The notes below the pieces were generated by a model. The model was not told the DNA's origin. It was given only the letters and a program-made list of their open reading frames with translations, and made no database searches. Shown in pieces: positions 20,692 through 31,626 of a stretch of 64,000 bases of DNA (within the stretch, counting starts at the first letter, position 1; every line of letters starts with the position of its first letter). The stretch covers positions 124,001 through 188,000 of the forward strand of contig JANQOQ010000008.1 in NCBI GenBank assembly GCA_028285755.1. Reading direction: 5' to 3'. Source of the stretch: Puniceicoccaceae bacterium. GTDB lineage: Bacteria; Verrucomicrobiota; Verrucomicrobiia; Opitutales; JAFGAQ01. The translations under genes and the position numbers were made by a program.

Positions 20692-23600
20692 ATGCTATCA
20701 TTTATATTTAAAAGGCTAGCGGGCAGTCATTACCGCAAGTTCATTAAGCGGGCCAATCCGGTTGTCCAGCGAATCAATCAACTGGAAGAAGAGTATCAAA
20801 GCCTGTCAGACGAGCAACTCCAGGCAAAGACTGAGGAATTTAAATCGCGTATTCAGGAGGGTGAAAGCCTCGACTCTGTATTACCGGAGGCATTCGCGGC
20901 CGTTAAAAACGCTGCACGCCGGCTATGTGGCAGCACCCTGAATGTGAGGGGCCAGCAGCTCGAGTGGAACATGGTCCACTATGATGTGCAGCTCATTGGA
21001 GGCATGGCATTGCACAATGGTTATATCTCTGAAATGGCCACAGGTGAGGGTAAAACGCTCGTGGCGACCTCTCCCCTTTACCTGAATGCACTGACTGGTA
21101 GAAACTGTCAGTTGGTTACGGTGAATGATTACCTCGCTGCGCGTGACTCCGAATGGATGGGCTACCTCTATGAAAAATTGGGAATTTCAGTCGGGTGCAT
21201 CCAGTCCGGCATGACGCCGCCCCAAAAGCAGGAAATGTATGGGAAGGATATTACCTATGGTACGGCTTCGGAGTTTGGCTTTGATTACTTGCGCGATAAC
21301 GGTATGGCCTCACGCAAGGAAGATCAGGTGCAGCGCGATCACTACTTCTGTATCATCGACGAGGCAGACTCGATCCTGATCGATGAAGCCCGTACGCCGC
21401 TCATTATTTCGGGTCCTGCGGATGAAGACCGCCCGTTGCCCTTTAATGATTACAAGGGCTCGATCAATAATTTGGTGCGCAAACAAAACCGTTACTGTAA
21501 TGATCTGGCGACCCAGGCAAAAGTGGCACTGGATACCCCGCTTGAAGAACGTGAAAAACAGCATAAGGAACGGGTAAAGGAGCTTGAAGCCGAGAACAAA
21601 CAACGGGCTAAAAATAAAGAATCTTTAAAACCCATACCCGAGCTCGAAGATCCCTACCAGGACCTCGTGCTGGTGAAATGGGGAATGCCTAAAAATAAGC
21701 AGTTCCTGCGATTGATGGAAGTGCCCGAGCATCGCCGTAATTATGAAAAAGCGGAGCTGAATCTCAATGGAGATATGGCTAAGGAACTACGCTATGCCTT
21801 GAAGGAAAAGCTCTACTTCTCAATCGATGAGCGGCAGCATCAGGCAGATTTGACTGAAAAGGGCCGTAATGAGCTCAAGCCCAACAATCCGGATGCATTC
21901 GTATTGCCGGATCTTCCCAGCATGTTCATGGAGATCGATGCGCGTGCGGATCTGGATGTTAAGGAAAAGGAAGTTGAACGCGCGAAGGCCCAACAAAATT
22001 TCAGCGATATCAGCGAAGAAATGCACACGATCAGCCAATTGCTGCGTGCCTACAGCCTCTACGAGAAGGATGTGGAGTATGTCGTGCAGGAGGGTAAGGT
22101 GATGATCGTGGATGAAAACACAGGTCGTCTCATGCCCGGTCGCCGCTGGGGAGATGGGCTGCACCAGGCAGTCGAGGCCAAGGAAGGGGTGAAGATCGAG
22201 AAAGAGACTAAAACCTACGCAACCATCACTATCCAGAACCACTTCCGCCTCTATGAAAAACTCGCGGGGATGACCGGTACAGCGGAGACCGAAGCCTCCG
22301 AATTCAATGAGATTTACCGTATGGAGGTCATGGTGATCCCCACACACAAGCCCAATATCCGTATCGATGATAACGACATGGTGTTTAAGTCGCGCAGGCA
22401 AAAATACAACGCGGTCATCAAGGATATCGAGGAGGCACATACCAGTGGGCAGCCGGTTCTCGTGGGTACGGCCAGCGTCGATTCCTCGGAGCTGCTCAGC
22501 CGTATGCTTAAGCGCTCGAAGATCGCACACACTGTGTTAAATGCAAAATTCCACCAGCAGGAAGCGGAAATTGTTGCCAAGGCAGGACAGCGTGCAGCTG
22601 TCACTATTGCAACTAACATGGCAGGTCGGGGCACGGATATTAAGCTGACTGATGAGGTGAAAGAGTTGGGTGGATTGTTAGTGCTCGGCACCGAGCGTCA
22701 TGAATCCCGGCGGATTGACCGCCAACTGCGGGGCCGTTGCTCCCGTCAGGGTGACCCGGGCCGTAGTAAGTTTTTTGTATCTCTGGAGGATGATCTCATG
22801 CGATTATTCGCAAATTCGGGGCAACTCTCAAAGGTGTTGAACAACACTCTGGGCGATGAGGAAACCCTCGAGTCCCCGATATTAAACTGGTCGATTGAGA
22901 ACGCGCAGAAAAAGTATGAGCAGCATAACTTCTCCATACGGAAGCGCCTGCTGCAGTATGATGATGTTCTCAACAATCAGCGTGAGGTCATTTACGGCAT
23001 TCGTAATGATGCCATTCTCAGTGAAGATCCTAGTGAGATTCTTTTCGAGCTTGTAGAAGAGGAGCTACAGGAACGTGCGGGTGAAGCTTCAGATGTCGGT
23101 GCCGATGCTGAGGAATCAGGCATCGAAGGTTATGTTGCATATCTGAATCAGCATTTCCCGGTGGGCCTTAAGGTAGAGGACTTTGATGATACTTCGGAAA
23201 AAGGTTTGGTAGCTACGGCTCTGGATAAAATCAAGGAAGCTTACAAAGGGCGAGAATCCTTCGAAGATCCGGAGAACCTGAAAACGCTCGCCCGCTATGT
23301 GATTATCCGCTCGATCGATAAGTTTTGGCAGGATCATTTGACCGAAATGGAAGATTTGCGTCGTAGTGTTTCTCTACGCAGTTACGCTCAGAAGGATCCG
23401 CTTAATGAGTATAAGAAGGAAGCGTTTATCTACTTCGAGCAGATGATGGAGAATGTGCGCACCGAGGTATGCTCCGGTATATTCCGCACCGCGACGAATC
23501 TACAGGCCTTCCAGAACATGCTCTCACGCCTCTCGCAAAAGGCTACGGCTCAGGGTCCGGAAAGTGGGCCGGATGCATCCCTGTTGCAAAGAGCTTCCGG

Positions 23601-23760
23601 GGGTGGTGTAGCGGCTCCACCCAAGCCACGGGTTTCTACAAATCGGGGTGGAGAACCGGTAAAGCGTGCACCGATTCAGCGTAATGCACCCAAGGTGGGG
23701 CGCAATGATCCCTGCCCAACTGGCTGCGGTAAGAAGATCAAAAAATGCCCTTGCCTCTAG
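20692..23760 (+). CDS. secA: Protein translocase ATPase SecA
   Basis: Motor ATPase that pushes preproteins through SecYEG. Walker A is ATGEGKT (K121 region), the DEAD-like motif is [16 protein letters not shown], and motif VI is [25 protein letters not shown]. At 1022 residues it is longer than E. coli SecA (901). The extra residues are mainly a charged insertion (about 250-400) within the first nucleotide-binding region, as in Bacteroidota and Verrucomicrobiota SecA. The C-terminal zinc tail is altered: C1008-x3-C1012-x6-C1019-x-C1021 in place of the usual CxC-x8-C-H/C spacing. It may be transcribed from its own promoter. Confidence 0.97.
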   Translation: MLSFIFKRLAGSHYRKFIKRANPVVQRINQLEEEYQSLSDEQLQAKTEEFKSRIQEGESLDSVLPEAFAAVKNAARRLCGSTLNVRGQQLEWNMVHYDVQLIGGMALHNGYISEMATGEGKTLVATSPLYLNALTGRNCQLVTVNDYLAARDSEWMGYLYEKLGISVGCIQSGMTPPQKQEMYGKDITYGTASEFGFDYLRDNGMASRKEDQVQRDHYFCIIDEADSILIDEARTPLIISGPADEDRPLPFNDYKGSINNLVRKQNRYCNDLATQAKVALDTPLEEREKQHKERVKELEAENKQRAKNKESLKPIPELEDPYQDLVLVKWGMPKNKQFLRLMEVPEHRRNYEKAELNLNGDMAKELRYALKEKLYFSIDERQHQADLTEKGRNELKPNNPDAFVLPDLPSMFMEIDARADLDVKEKEVERAKAQQNFSDISEEMHTISQLLRAYSLYEKDVEYVVQEGKVMIVDENTGRLMPGRRWGDGLHQAVEAKEGVKIEKETKTYATITIQNHFRLYEKLAGMTGTAETEASEFNEIYRMEVMVIPTHKPNIRIDDNDMVFKSRRQKYNAVIKDIEEAHTSGQPVLVGTASVDSSELLSRMLKRSKIAHTVLNAKFHQQEAEIVAKAGQRAAVTIATNMAGRGTDIKLTDEVKELGGLLVLGTERHESRRIDRQLRGRCSRQGDPGRSKFFVSLEDDLMRLFANSGQLSKVLNNTLGDEETLESPILNWSIENAQKKYEQHNFSIRKRLLQYDDVLNNQREVIYGIRNDAILSEDPSEILFELVEEELQERAGEASDVGADAEESGIEGYVAYLNQHFPVGLKVEDFDDTSEKGLVATALDKIKEAYKGRESFEDPENLKTLARYVIIRSIDKFWQDHLTEMEDLRRSVSLRSYAQKDPLNEYKKEAFIYFEQMMENVRTEVCSGIFRTATNLQAFQNMLSRLSQKATAQGPESGPDASLLQRASGGGVAAPPKPRVSTNRGGEPVKRAPIQRNAPKVGRNDPCPTGCGKKIKKCPCL

Positions 23761-23784
23761 GCATTCCATTGCGGCTTTCGAGCC

Positions 23785-24897
23785 ATGAAAAAAGTTTACC
23801 TACTCACCCATGAATACCGCCCCAAGCGCGGCGGTGCGGGTGAAGTGTGTGAGCAGCTGGCGAAAGCGCTCGTGCAACAAGGCCATGAGGCCGAAGTTTG
23901 GGCGCCCGAATCTGCCAAGATAATCTCTCAGGAGCATTTGGAATATACTTTGAGACCAATCAACGGGGTTAAGGGTTCGCGGAACTTCGGTTGCCTCTGG
24001 GCGATGGGCCGCCAAATTATTAAGAGATACGAAGAGCTTCGTCGGAGTATTGTCCATCTCGTTGATCCGGGCCCGATCGCTACGATGTTCTACCTACAGT
24101 TTTTTCTAAGGAAGCCCTTGCCGGAACTAATCATTACATTGCATGGCAGCGAGATAGTGCGTTACCGCAGAATGCCGGTAAGTCGTTGGCTTTTTGAAAA
24201 ACTGGCGCAGAAGGTGACCCGATTTCATGTGCTTTCCGACTACAATGAAAAGGCGCTCGTAGAGTGGATTCCCAGCGTAAAGCCCAAAGTTGTTCGTGCA
24301 TTTGGCATCGAGCCGATTTTTCAGGAAGATCGATCCGAGGCTCTTAATGATAAGGATAAAATCCGTATTCTCAGTGTGGGTCGTCTACATCCCAGAAAGG
24401 GGCAACTTTATTTGCTCCAGTCCCTTTTTGAGCAAAATGCTGAGTGGCTAGGGAAGGTTGAACTACGCTTTGTGGGGCAACCGGTAAAAAAGGCATATGT
24501 TAAGAGCTTGCAAACCTTGGGCAGAAAATTGCCCTGCACAGTCCATCTATTGCAGGATCTCGACGATGAATCCCTTAACCGGGAGTATGCGAATAGCGAC
24601 CTTTTTGTAATGGCCAGTGTGCCCTATGGCGCGAGTGTCGAAGGCCTGGGCTTAGTTTACCTGGAGGCATTTCGCTATGGATTGCCGGTGATTGCCCATA
24701 ATATTGGCGGAGTGAGCGATGTCGTAAAAGACAGCGAGAATGGCTTTCTGGTTGAATACGGAGATCAAGAGGCGCTCCTTCAAGCCATTACGAAATTAGT
24801 GAACGAACCGCAGTTGCGGCAGCAAATGGGTGAAAATGGACTAAAATTCAGTCAATCGAAGTCCTGGGTCAATGTCGTAAGAGCGCTCTATGCTTAA
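23785..24897 (+). CDS. Glycosyltransferase family 4
   Basis: GT-B fold glycosyltransferase of 370 residues. The acceptor-domain N-terminus (VYLLTHEYRPKRGGAGEV), the donor-domain entry (RILSVGRLHPRKGQLYL) and the nucleotide-sugar motif with the family glutamates (GASVEGLGLVYLEAFRYGLPVIAH, GGVSDVV) are clear. It probably transfers a sugar during surface polysaccharide or LPS assembly; donor and acceptor cannot be read. It follows secA by 24 bases and overlaps the convergent smc gene by 4 bases. Confidence 0.87.
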   Translation: MKKVYLLTHEYRPKRGGAGEVCEQLAKALVQQGHEAEVWAPESAKIISQEHLEYTLRPINGVKGSRNFGCLWAMGRQIIKRYEELRRSIVHLVDPGPIATMFYLQFFLRKPLPELIITLHGSEIVRYRRMPVSRWLFEKLAQKVTRFHVLSDYNEKALVEWIPSVKPKVVRAFGIEPIFQEDRSEALNDKDKIRILSVGRLHPRKGQLYLLQSLFEQNAEWLGKVELRFVGQPVKKAYVKSLQTLGRKLPCTVHLLQDLDDESLNREYANSDLFVMASVPYGASVEGLGLVYLEAFRYGLPVIAHNIGGVSDVVKDSENGFLVEYGDQEALLQAITKLVNEPQLRQQMGENGLKFSQSKSWVNVVRALYA

Positions 24898-27800
24898 GCG
24901 GCGGTGTTGGCAGCCATATCCTCGACGAGATCCTTGTCGGAATTGAAGCGCATGGATATGAGTTTGGAGACCCCCTTTTCTTCCATGGTTACCCCAAAGA
25001 TGCTGTCTGCACAGGCGATCGTGCGCTTGTTGTGACTAACGATCAGGAATTGAGAGAACCGCGTAAAGTCCTTCAGCATGTCCACAAAGCGGCCAATATT
25101 GGCATCATCCAGCGGTGCATCCAGCTCGTCGAGTACGCAGAAGGGCGCCGGTTTTACGATATAAATGGCGAAAAGCAGAGCGACGGCCGTCATGGTCTTT
25201 TGCCCACCACTGAGCAGCGATATACTGCGCAGACGGGTACCGGGAGGACGCGCAATGATTTCAATGCCTGAATCCAGCACATCCTCCGCATCCAGCAGTT
25301 TCAAATCTGCCTCTCCTCCACCGGTCAATTGGTTGTAGGTGCTCTTAAAGTTCTCGGTGATCTTATCAAAGGTTTCCCGAAAGAGTTTCTCTGAGGTTTT
25401 ATTGATCTCATCAATGGCCTCGACGAGCTGATTCTTTGAAGCCCAGAGGTCATCACTCTGTGATTTGAGGAAACTAAAGCGTTCCTTAAGATCTGTATAT
25501 TCCTCGATAGCGAGCGTATTGACAGGGCCCATCGCGTTGATCTTGGTGCGCAGCGTTTGTATCTCCTCCTGGACTTCCTCCCAGTTGGTGTTGTCGAGTT
25601 CAGCAAGCTGCTCTTCGGTAGCCTCTTCAGCGCTTACATTATCCTTTGCAAGGGAGCTGATATCCGCATCGTCGTCGAGATCATCGATATTTACCCTCGG
25701 GAGCACTTTTTGCTGAGATTTCCAGAGCTCCTGCTTCCAGTCAATCGCGTCGATCTCCCGCTCATAGTCCTGAGTAACTTTGTCCCGGATCGATTCCAGG
25801 TAAATATCCTTTTGCGAGAGTTTCAGGGTGAGTTGTTGGGTGTGTTCCTGTTCTTCACGTTCCGCTTTCAGAAGTTCATCCAACTGGGTCTCGATGGTGG
25901 TGATTTGCTTGTCCAGCCCTCCATATTTGATCTCTTCGCGTTGCAGAATTTCCTGCTGCTGTTTTTCCTCCTGCTCAAGCTCTTGAATACGTGCGTTATC
26001 TTTCTCAATCTCGACTTTCAGGCTATTGATAATTTCGCGCGAATGCTGTTGCTCCTGGATGGAGTGCTGTTGTCGTTTTTCCAGTGCAGCTTTTTTACCC
26101 TGATTATTGAAAATTTCCTGCTCCAAACCACTCACTGCCTGACGCTGTTCGGAGAGTTTTAAGCGTGCCGCCGCGAGTTCCTGATAATGCGCATCCTTCT
26201 GATTTCTTAATTCAGCTACAGCTTGATCCTGCTGATCAATAAGGTCGCGCCTGGATTCAATTTCAGCCTCAGCCTCTTTCAGGCGATTCTGGGATGCTAC
26301 TAAATCCTGTTCCTGTTTGAGCTTATTTTCATCGAGCTGCTTGATTTGAGTTTCGTAACTCTCTACACGGGCTTCGTTACGTGTAATATTCTGGCGGATA
26401 CCCTGCTTCTCAGTGTTGATGCTCGATATTTCACGGTCGATTGTGTTCACAATGTCGCGCAGCTCGTTGCGTTTACCTTTGCTTGTATCGATTTTTTCTA
26501 TGATTCCCTCAATGGTTTCATTCGCTTCCTTGATGGAAGCTTCGATACGTTGGATTTCACCGGTCAGGGCTTTCAGCTCGTTTTGCCTTTGCAGGAAACT
26601 GCCCGATTTTCCTGTACTCTTTCCAACGGTTATCACACCCTTAGCGGAAAGTAACTCCCCATTGGCAGTACCAATGAGGTAGAAGTTTAAATCGGGGTTT
26701 GCTTTTACGGCAGCAACTGCGGTTTCCAGATCTTCCGCAAAGTAATATCCGGTCAAGAGATTTTGGAGCAGGTCATCCCACTTGCTTTGGCTTGATTTTA
26801 TCAAATCGCTCGCCGGGGTGAGGCCATCCACATTTTGAGTGGTCGTTTTTCTATCTTTAATCAGGTCGAAATTCAGGAAGTTGGCTTTTCCTTTATTCAG
26901 TTCGGTAAGTTGTTTGCCAGCCTTCAGGGCATCCTTGCTATCTTGAATAACTACTGACTCCAATAGATTGCCCAGAATGTTCTCGCAAAATACCTGATGG
27001 GCTTTATCCACCTCAATGAATTTGGAAAGAACGATTAAGGACTCAGGGTTTATGATATCTTTCAGCTCTCCTTTGAGAATGGCTTTTGTGCCCTCACCAA
27101 AACCTTCCATTTTCTTCTGAAGATCCTCAAGGATTCCTTGTTCGGCTTTGATTTGTGCGTACTTTTTTTCGAGCTCCGCAAAGGTGGATTGCCTTTCGCG
27201 CAAGTTGCTGTCCATGGACTGAATAGACTCAAGCACTTCTTTCAGTTGAGCAGCATTTGCATCCTTTTCCTTGTTCTTCGAAGCCTCGTGCTTTTCCAGG
27301 GTTTCACTACGTTTCTGAAGTTCTTCCAATTCGCTTTGATAACGGTGGAAGGACTCCATGAGATCACTGTGTTTGTTTTGATAACCTTCCAGGTTTACCT
27401 CAAGCTTGGTGCACGATGCACGGTGCTGATTAATCTGGCTTTCGGAAATTAAAAGGCTCTGCCGATTCTCATTAAGTGTATTCGAGTGCTCCTTTAGCTT
27501 TAAATCGATATCGCCCACTTTAGACTCCCATTGCTTGGCGACTTCCGCAAATTCAGCGAGTTTACCCTTTTCAGTGACGATCTTAGTATCCGTATCGCTA
27601 TTCAGGTGAGTGAGCTCAGACTCCTCGGTTTTTATCGCTGCCAGATCGTTTTCAAGCTGTTCAATACGTTCGTTCAGGTGATCGATACGGGTCGTTTTGA
27701 GTGATGCCTGGTGGCTGCAGTTCTCCTTGTTGGATCGTGTCTGGTAGATTCGGTTTTTGAGGTTTTCCAGGTTCTCAAAAAGATCTGCTTTTTCAGCCTT

Positions 27801-28616
27801 TAGGGCGGCGAGCCGCTGGTTTTGTTGCTGTAGCTGATCGCGGATACCCTCGAGTTTTCCTTCGAAAACCTCATGGTTCTTCTTCAGTTCAGCAGACTCA
27901 TTATTCAAAGATGCGTATTGAAAGCTGTTCCACGCGAGCTCCAGGTGCGTGAGCTTATGCCGTTGCCGCTCGAAGCGCAACGCTTTGCTGGCTTGGCGTT
28001 TCAGAGTGCCAATGCGTTTGCTGATCTCTTCGATAATGTCCGTGACACGGGTCAGGTTCGCTTCGACGAGATTGAGCTTATTAAGTGTTTCCTTGCGCTG
28101 AGTCTTATACTTGGTAATACCGGCAGCTTCTTCAAAAATGGACCTTCGCTCCAAGGGATTGCTGGAGAGAATCTGATCCACCTGCCCCTGCACCATAAAT
28201 GAGTAGGAAACCTGCCCTATGCCGGTATCCATAAACAGATTCTGGATGTCCTTGAGACGGCAGAGTTTGCCATTCAGAAAATAATCACTCGACTCTTCCC
28301 GGGTCACTTTGCGTGAGATTTCCACTTCATGGTACTGGCTGCCGAGTGCATCTTCACAATCCGTAAATACCAGGGAAACCTGACTGAAGGGCAGTGCCTT
28401 GCGAGCCTCAGTGCCGGCAAATATCACATCATGCATTTTTCCGCCCCGCATCGCTTTGGCGCTTTGCTCACCCAGCACCCAACGAATCGCATCGGTAATA
28501 TTACTTTTTCCGCAACCATTTGGGCCTACAATCACCGTCATTCCCGGTTCAAGGTCGATCTGTGTAGGCTCTGCAAAGCTTTTGAAGCCGTGCAATATGA
28601 TGGTTTTTAAAAACAT
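24894..28616 (-). CDS. smc: Chromosome segregation SMC ATPase
   Basis: Structural maintenance of chromosomes protein, a condensin subunit that extrudes DNA loops. The N-terminal Walker A is GPNGCGKSN (31-39). Long coiled coils fill about 170-510 and 680-1020, with a hinge domain between (about 515-665). The C-terminal ABC signature is LLSGGQKTMTAVALLFAI, and Walker B/D is CVLDELDAPLDDANIGRF. Length 1240 residues. The usual SGGEK signature is SGGQK here. scpA and scpB are not adjacent. An inverted repeat lies just upstream of its start. Confidence 0.96.
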   Translation of the reverse strand: MFLKTIILHGFKSFAEPTQIDLEPGMTVIVGPNGCGKSNITDAIRWVLGEQSAKAMRGGKMHDVIFAGTEARKALPFSQVSLVFTDCEDALGSQYHEVEISRKVTREESSDYFLNGKLCRLKDIQNLFMDTGIGQVSYSFMVQGQVDQILSSNPLERRSIFEEAAGITKYKTQRKETLNKLNLVEANLTRVTDIIEEISKRIGTLKRQASKALRFERQRHKLTHLELAWNSFQYASLNNESAELKKNHEVFEGKLEGIRDQLQQQNQRLAALKAEKADLFENLENLKNRIYQTRSNKENCSHQASLKTTRIDHLNERIEQLENDLAAIKTEESELTHLNSDTDTKIVTEKGKLAEFAEVAKQWESKVGDIDLKLKEHSNTLNENRQSLLISESQINQHRASCTKLEVNLEGYQNKHSDLMESFHRYQSELEELQKRSETLEKHEASKNKEKDANAAQLKEVLESIQSMDSNLRERQSTFAELEKKYAQIKAEQGILEDLQKKMEGFGEGTKAILKGELKDIINPESLIVLSKFIEVDKAHQVFCENILGNLLESVVIQDSKDALKAGKQLTELNKGKANFLNFDLIKDRKTTTQNVDGLTPASDLIKSSQSKWDDLLQNLLTGYYFAEDLETAVAAVKANPDLNFYLIGTANGELLSAKGVITVGKSTGKSGSFLQRQNELKALTGEIQRIEASIKEANETIEGIIEKIDTSKGKRNELRDIVNTIDREISSINTEKQGIRQNITRNEARVESYETQIKQLDENKLKQEQDLVASQNRLKEAEAEIESRRDLIDQQDQAVAELRNQKDAHYQELAAARLKLSEQRQAVSGLEQEIFNNQGKKAALEKRQQHSIQEQQHSREIINSLKVEIEKDNARIQELEQEEKQQQEILQREEIKYGGLDKQITTIETQLDELLKAEREEQEHTQQLTLKLSQKDIYLESIRDKVTQDYEREIDAIDWKQELWKSQQKVLPRVNIDDLDDDADISSLAKDNVSAEEATEEQLAELDNTNWEEVQEEIQTLRTKINAMGPVNTLAIEEYTDLKERFSFLKSQSDDLWASKNQLVEAIDEINKTSEKLFRETFDKITENFKSTYNQLTGGGEADLKLLDAEDVLDSGIEIIARPPGTRLRSISLLSGGQKTMTAVALLFAIYIVKPAPFCVLDELDAPLDDANIGRFVDMLKDFTRFSQFLIVSHNKRTIACADSIFGVTMEEKGVSKLISMRFNSDKDLVEDMAANTAA

Positions 28617-28630
28617 GGACGATGCGGCAG

Positions 28631-28662
28631 TGTCCCCGGCCTCAGCTTAACCATTGGGGACA
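28631..28662. repeat. Inverted repeat upstream of smc
   Basis: TGTCCCC (28631-28637) and GGGGACA (28656-28662) form a perfect 7-base inverted repeat with an 18-base centre, 15-46 bases upstream of the smc ATG. It could be an operator or a leader hairpin. It is not followed by a T-run, so it is unlikely to be a terminator. Confidence 0.45.
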
Positions 28663-28729
28663 TGCTTTTGTGTGGTATAAAGTTCTGAGATAATAGCGTT
28701 CGCGAAAGCGGCTCAAGGATAATTTACCA

Positions 28730-29872
28730 CTAATGTATATAGACTCGCCGCACCAGATAAATGCCAACTGATATCAATATCAGGTTGGGTATCCAGATCA
28801 GCAATTCCGGCCTCAGGGCAGCAGGAATATCGAGGGATGCGAGCATACTGGCAAAGAAATAATAGACCAAGCCCAGACCCAGGGCTAGCATGGCATTGGC
28901 GTAAGATTCTTTGCGCCCGGTCTTGATCGCCAGCGGAATGGCTATGAAGGCAAATGAAAATACCGAGGCTGCCATTGCAAAGTTATTGCTGATGGTCACT
29001 TTGATGTTCCTGCGGATTTTATCAGGATCGTCTTCGCGGTCGATTTCTTCTGGTGGATTCTGGTAAAGGGTAAGCAGCTCACTGAGCGAGTGCTCTGAGA
29101 GGTCCCGATCTACCTTGGATGCTCCCAAACTGTACGCGAGGGGCAACTCGATAGGCAGTTCGTCAAAATAAATGGTCGCTTCCTGAAGGGGTGAGGGCCT
29201 GCGGTCGCCAACCTCGCGTTCTGGCCAGTTTTCTGCGATCCCCTTACGCAGGGTCAGGATGATCGCATCCTGTTCGCGTTTGTAAAGCAGGCTTCCAGAA
29301 TCGGCCCGTATGAAAAGCTTGGGGTGATCCTCCTTGTCCAGCTCCCAAAGCCAAAGGCCGGTCAGTTCCGAACCCTGTTTATCCTGAAGGTAAAATACAT
29401 ACCCCGGAAAATCCCGGCTGAGCACTCCGGTCTTGAAAAAGCGAAGTGGATCTTCGCGCAAAGCGTTTACGCGCAGGTTTTTAAACTCTGTGCGGGAGAG
29501 CGGCGCCAGGTAGTTATTCGTCCAAACAGCGAGCAATGCCCCCCCGGCAGCGATGAGCAGGATGGGCAGGCTTATTTGCAGTATGCCGTTCCCCGTAGCT
29601 TTCATTGCGGTGATTTCACGATTTGCTGAGAGGCGGCCGATTCCCATGAGCACTCCGGTCAATACACCCAACGGCAGGCAAAATGAAAATACAAAGGGGA
29701 TGAGCAGGCCGATCATCATCGCAAAAAGCTTCGGGCTGAGCCGCCCGTCCGCGAGCATAGGAATGAGCTCTCTCAATACATTGCCGGCTACCAATATGAG
29801 GCAGAACATCAACATCGCCGCCAATGTGGATACGAGGACTTCCCAAAATATATAGCGATGCAGAATTTTCAT
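28730..29872 (-). CDS. LptF/LptG family permease
   Basis: Inner-membrane component of the LPS exporter (YjgP/YjgQ family), working with the LptB ATPase to extract LPS. Three N-terminal membrane segments (about 12-33, 50-80, 95-118) are followed by a periplasmic beta-jellyroll region (about 130-260) and three C-terminal segments (about 293-380). Length 380 matches the family. The second LptF/G partner is not nearby. It starts after a gap holding a terminator on the same strand, so it probably has its own promoter. Confidence 0.88.
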   Translation of the reverse strand: MKILHRYIFWEVLVSTLAAMLMFCLILVAGNVLRELIPMLADGRLSPKLFAMMIGLLIPFVFSFCLPLGVLTGVLMGIGRLSANREITAMKATGNGILQISLPILLIAAGGALLAVWTNNYLAPLSRTEFKNLRVNALREDPLRFFKTGVLSRDFPGYVFYLQDKQGSELTGLWLWELDKEDHPKLFIRADSGSLLYKREQDAIILTLRKGIAENWPEREVGDRRPSPLQEATIYFDELPIELPLAYSLGASKVDRDLSEHSLSELLTLYQNPPEEIDREDDPDKIRRNIKVTISNNFAMAASVFSFAFIAIPLAIKTGRKESYANAMLALGLGLVYYFFASMLASLDIPAALRPELLIWIPNLILISVGIYLVRRVYIH

Positions 29873-29911
29873 TTTAAACCGAGGATGAGGGAGCAGAATC
29901 CGCTTGAAAAC

Positions 29912-29938
29912 AAAAAAAGCGCCGCACTAGGCGACGCT
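29912..29938 (-). terminator. Rho-independent terminator
   Basis: Read on the minus strand, an 8-base-pair stem (arms 29938-29931 and 29925-29918, one G-U pair) with a 5-base loop is followed by a run of seven T. It lies about 210 bases past the stop of the Tat-signal oxidoreductase and before the LptF/G start, so it ends the former transcript. Confidence 0.7.
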
Positions 29939-30147
29939 CTAAACAACTTAACAAACTACAAACTAAATTTACTGGTAACTACATAGACCGGTTCTTGTGC
30001 AATTTGTTCAAAAAATATGCAAAAAATAGATACTATTTTTTAATTTTTTTAAAGGGGGTCGGTTCCGGCATTACTAACTACTTTTTTATGCCTCATTGGG
30101 CACTGAAATATACGATCAATAGACTGTTTTATTAGCTTAAAATTGCC

Positions 30148-31461
30148 CTATGCTTCAGCTTCCCAATTGCGCGGCTCCGGACCTTTGCGCATCTGATTGG
30201 CTACAGTATCATTGAGGAATGCTTCCTTCTTTGGATCCCATTGAAGTTTTCGCCCCAGTTGAATGCAAATGACTCCCATATGAAGGGTGGTACACATCTG
30301 GTGTAAATCAATGGCGGGATAGGTGGTATGAGGGCTTCTCTTTTTTAGTGCACTCAGGAAATTCAGATGCTCACTTTGAGGGTGTGGCCAATGTTTGGAT
30401 TCATCGGCTTCGTAGCGAAGCCGCAATATGGACGGGTCACTGGCCTCCAGGCTGGAATCCCATCCATCCCGGCGAACCCAACCTCGCGTTCCCCTGAATT
30501 CGAGGAAACAACCGTCCGGGTCCCAATATCCTTTCGGTCCGTTTTTAACGGTCATTTCAACGCCGTTGCTGTAACGATACTTCAGATCATACTTAATCGG
30601 CACGTCGGATAGGCTGCCTACCGGTATCTCACCGGTGCCCGATACTTCTACCGGACATACCAGGGGATCATTGACTCCGATTTGCGCGGTGTCCACGAGA
30701 TGCGTCCCCATGTCCAGGATGGGACCTTTACTATACCTATCGATATAGCGCCAATAAAAACCGCCCGTTATCCTTCGTGTATACGGGTGGTATTCCGCAG
30801 GGCCCTGCCACAAATTCCAATCCAAGTCTGCAGGTGGCTTTACCGGCTCTTCTATATCATTAGCGACTCCTGCTGGCATTCTGACTTCGACTTGTTCCAG
30901 ATCGCCGATAGCCCCGTTTTTAACCCATTCCACCATTCTGTGGAAGTGTATGAGCGAGCGATCCTCAAGGCCTGTCTGGAAAATCCGGTCACTCTTAGCA
31001 AACGCTTTGGTTAAACGTTGCCCTTCTTCGATACTTAGGGTCGGTTTTTCGCAAAACACATCCTTACCTGCTTCTAGCGCCATTAAACTCATGGGCACGT
31101 GCCAGTGATCCGGGGTGGAAATCACAACCACATCGATACTCGGATCCTGGATAATGTTCCTAAAATCCTGATAGGCGCGGCAATCCTGATTACCGTAGGC
31201 TTCATCCACGATGGCCTTCGCATTTTTAGCCTTATTCAGAAAGGCATCACAAACGGCCACAACTTTAACCTCCTTTTGGCCCAGGAATGATTTAAGGTTA
31301 ATGTTTGTACCTTGGGGACCCATACCAATGAATCCAAAGGTAATGCGATTGGAAGGAGCGTTTTCTCCAATTACGTGAGAAGGGATAATAGTCGGAGAGA
31401 CCATAGCTCCCGCAGTAACGGCAGCTCCGGATTTTATGAAATGTCTTCTATTGATTTTCAT
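30148..31461 (-). CDS. Tat-exported Gfo/Idh/MocA-family oxidoreductase
   Basis: NAD(P)-dependent oxidoreductase with a twin-arginine signal (NRRHFIKSGAAVTAGAMV) at the extreme N-terminus, so it is probably folded with its cofactor and exported to the periplasm. The Rossmann motif is GFIGMGPQGTN, and the family catalytic motif EKPTLSIEEG contains the conserved EKP lysine. A C-terminal beta-sheet substrate domain completes the 437 residues. Such exported members are numerous in Planctomycetota and Verrucomicrobiota and are linked to sugar or polysaccharide breakdown. The substrate is unknown. The gene stands alone, with a terminator downstream. Confidence 0.88.
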   Translation of the reverse strand: MKINRRHFIKSGAAVTAGAMVSPTIIPSHVIGENAPSNRITFGFIGMGPQGTNINLKSFLGQKEVKVVAVCDAFLNKAKNAKAIVDEAYGNQDCRAYQDFRNIIQDPSIDVVVISTPDHWHVPMSLMALEAGKDVFCEKPTLSIEEGQRLTKAFAKSDRIFQTGLEDRSLIHFHRMVEWVKNGAIGDLEQVEVRMPAGVANDIEEPVKPPADLDWNLWQGPAEYHPYTRRITGGFYWRYIDRYSKGPILDMGTHLVDTAQIGVNDPLVCPVEVSGTGEIPVGSLSDVPIKYDLKYRYSNGVEMTVKNGPKGYWDPDGCFLEFRGTRGWVRRDGWDSSLEASDPSILRLRYEADESKHWPHPQSEHLNFLSALKKRSPHTTYPAIDLHQMCTTLHMGVICIQLGRKLQWDPKKEAFLNDTVANQMRKGPEPRNWEAEA

Positions 31462-31626
31462 ATTCTAGCGGGGATTTTTGAATTTGGGAAAGTGATAAGG
31501 TTATTTCTGGACGCATATAGATAGACGAAAATAATCCTTAAATTCCCCAATAATTGTAAGTTGGAGATTAAAATAACATATAACGACTCAGCACATCTAT
31601 TACGCGGTGAGAAACGATAAGAATGC

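Noticed and set aside
21820-22530. 236-residue ORF on the minus strand within secA
   Set aside because: Lies wholly antisense to conserved secA sequence; it has no recognisable motif.
28699-28706. TTCGCGAA palindrome in the smc upstream gap
   Set aside because: Only 8 bases, expected by chance in a sequence of this length.
30021-30050. AT-only hairpin followed by T-run
   Set aside because: The stem (AAAAAATAG/CTATTTTTT) has no GC pairs to speak of and no gene upstream on the plus strand needs a terminator; probably chance in AT-rich DNA.
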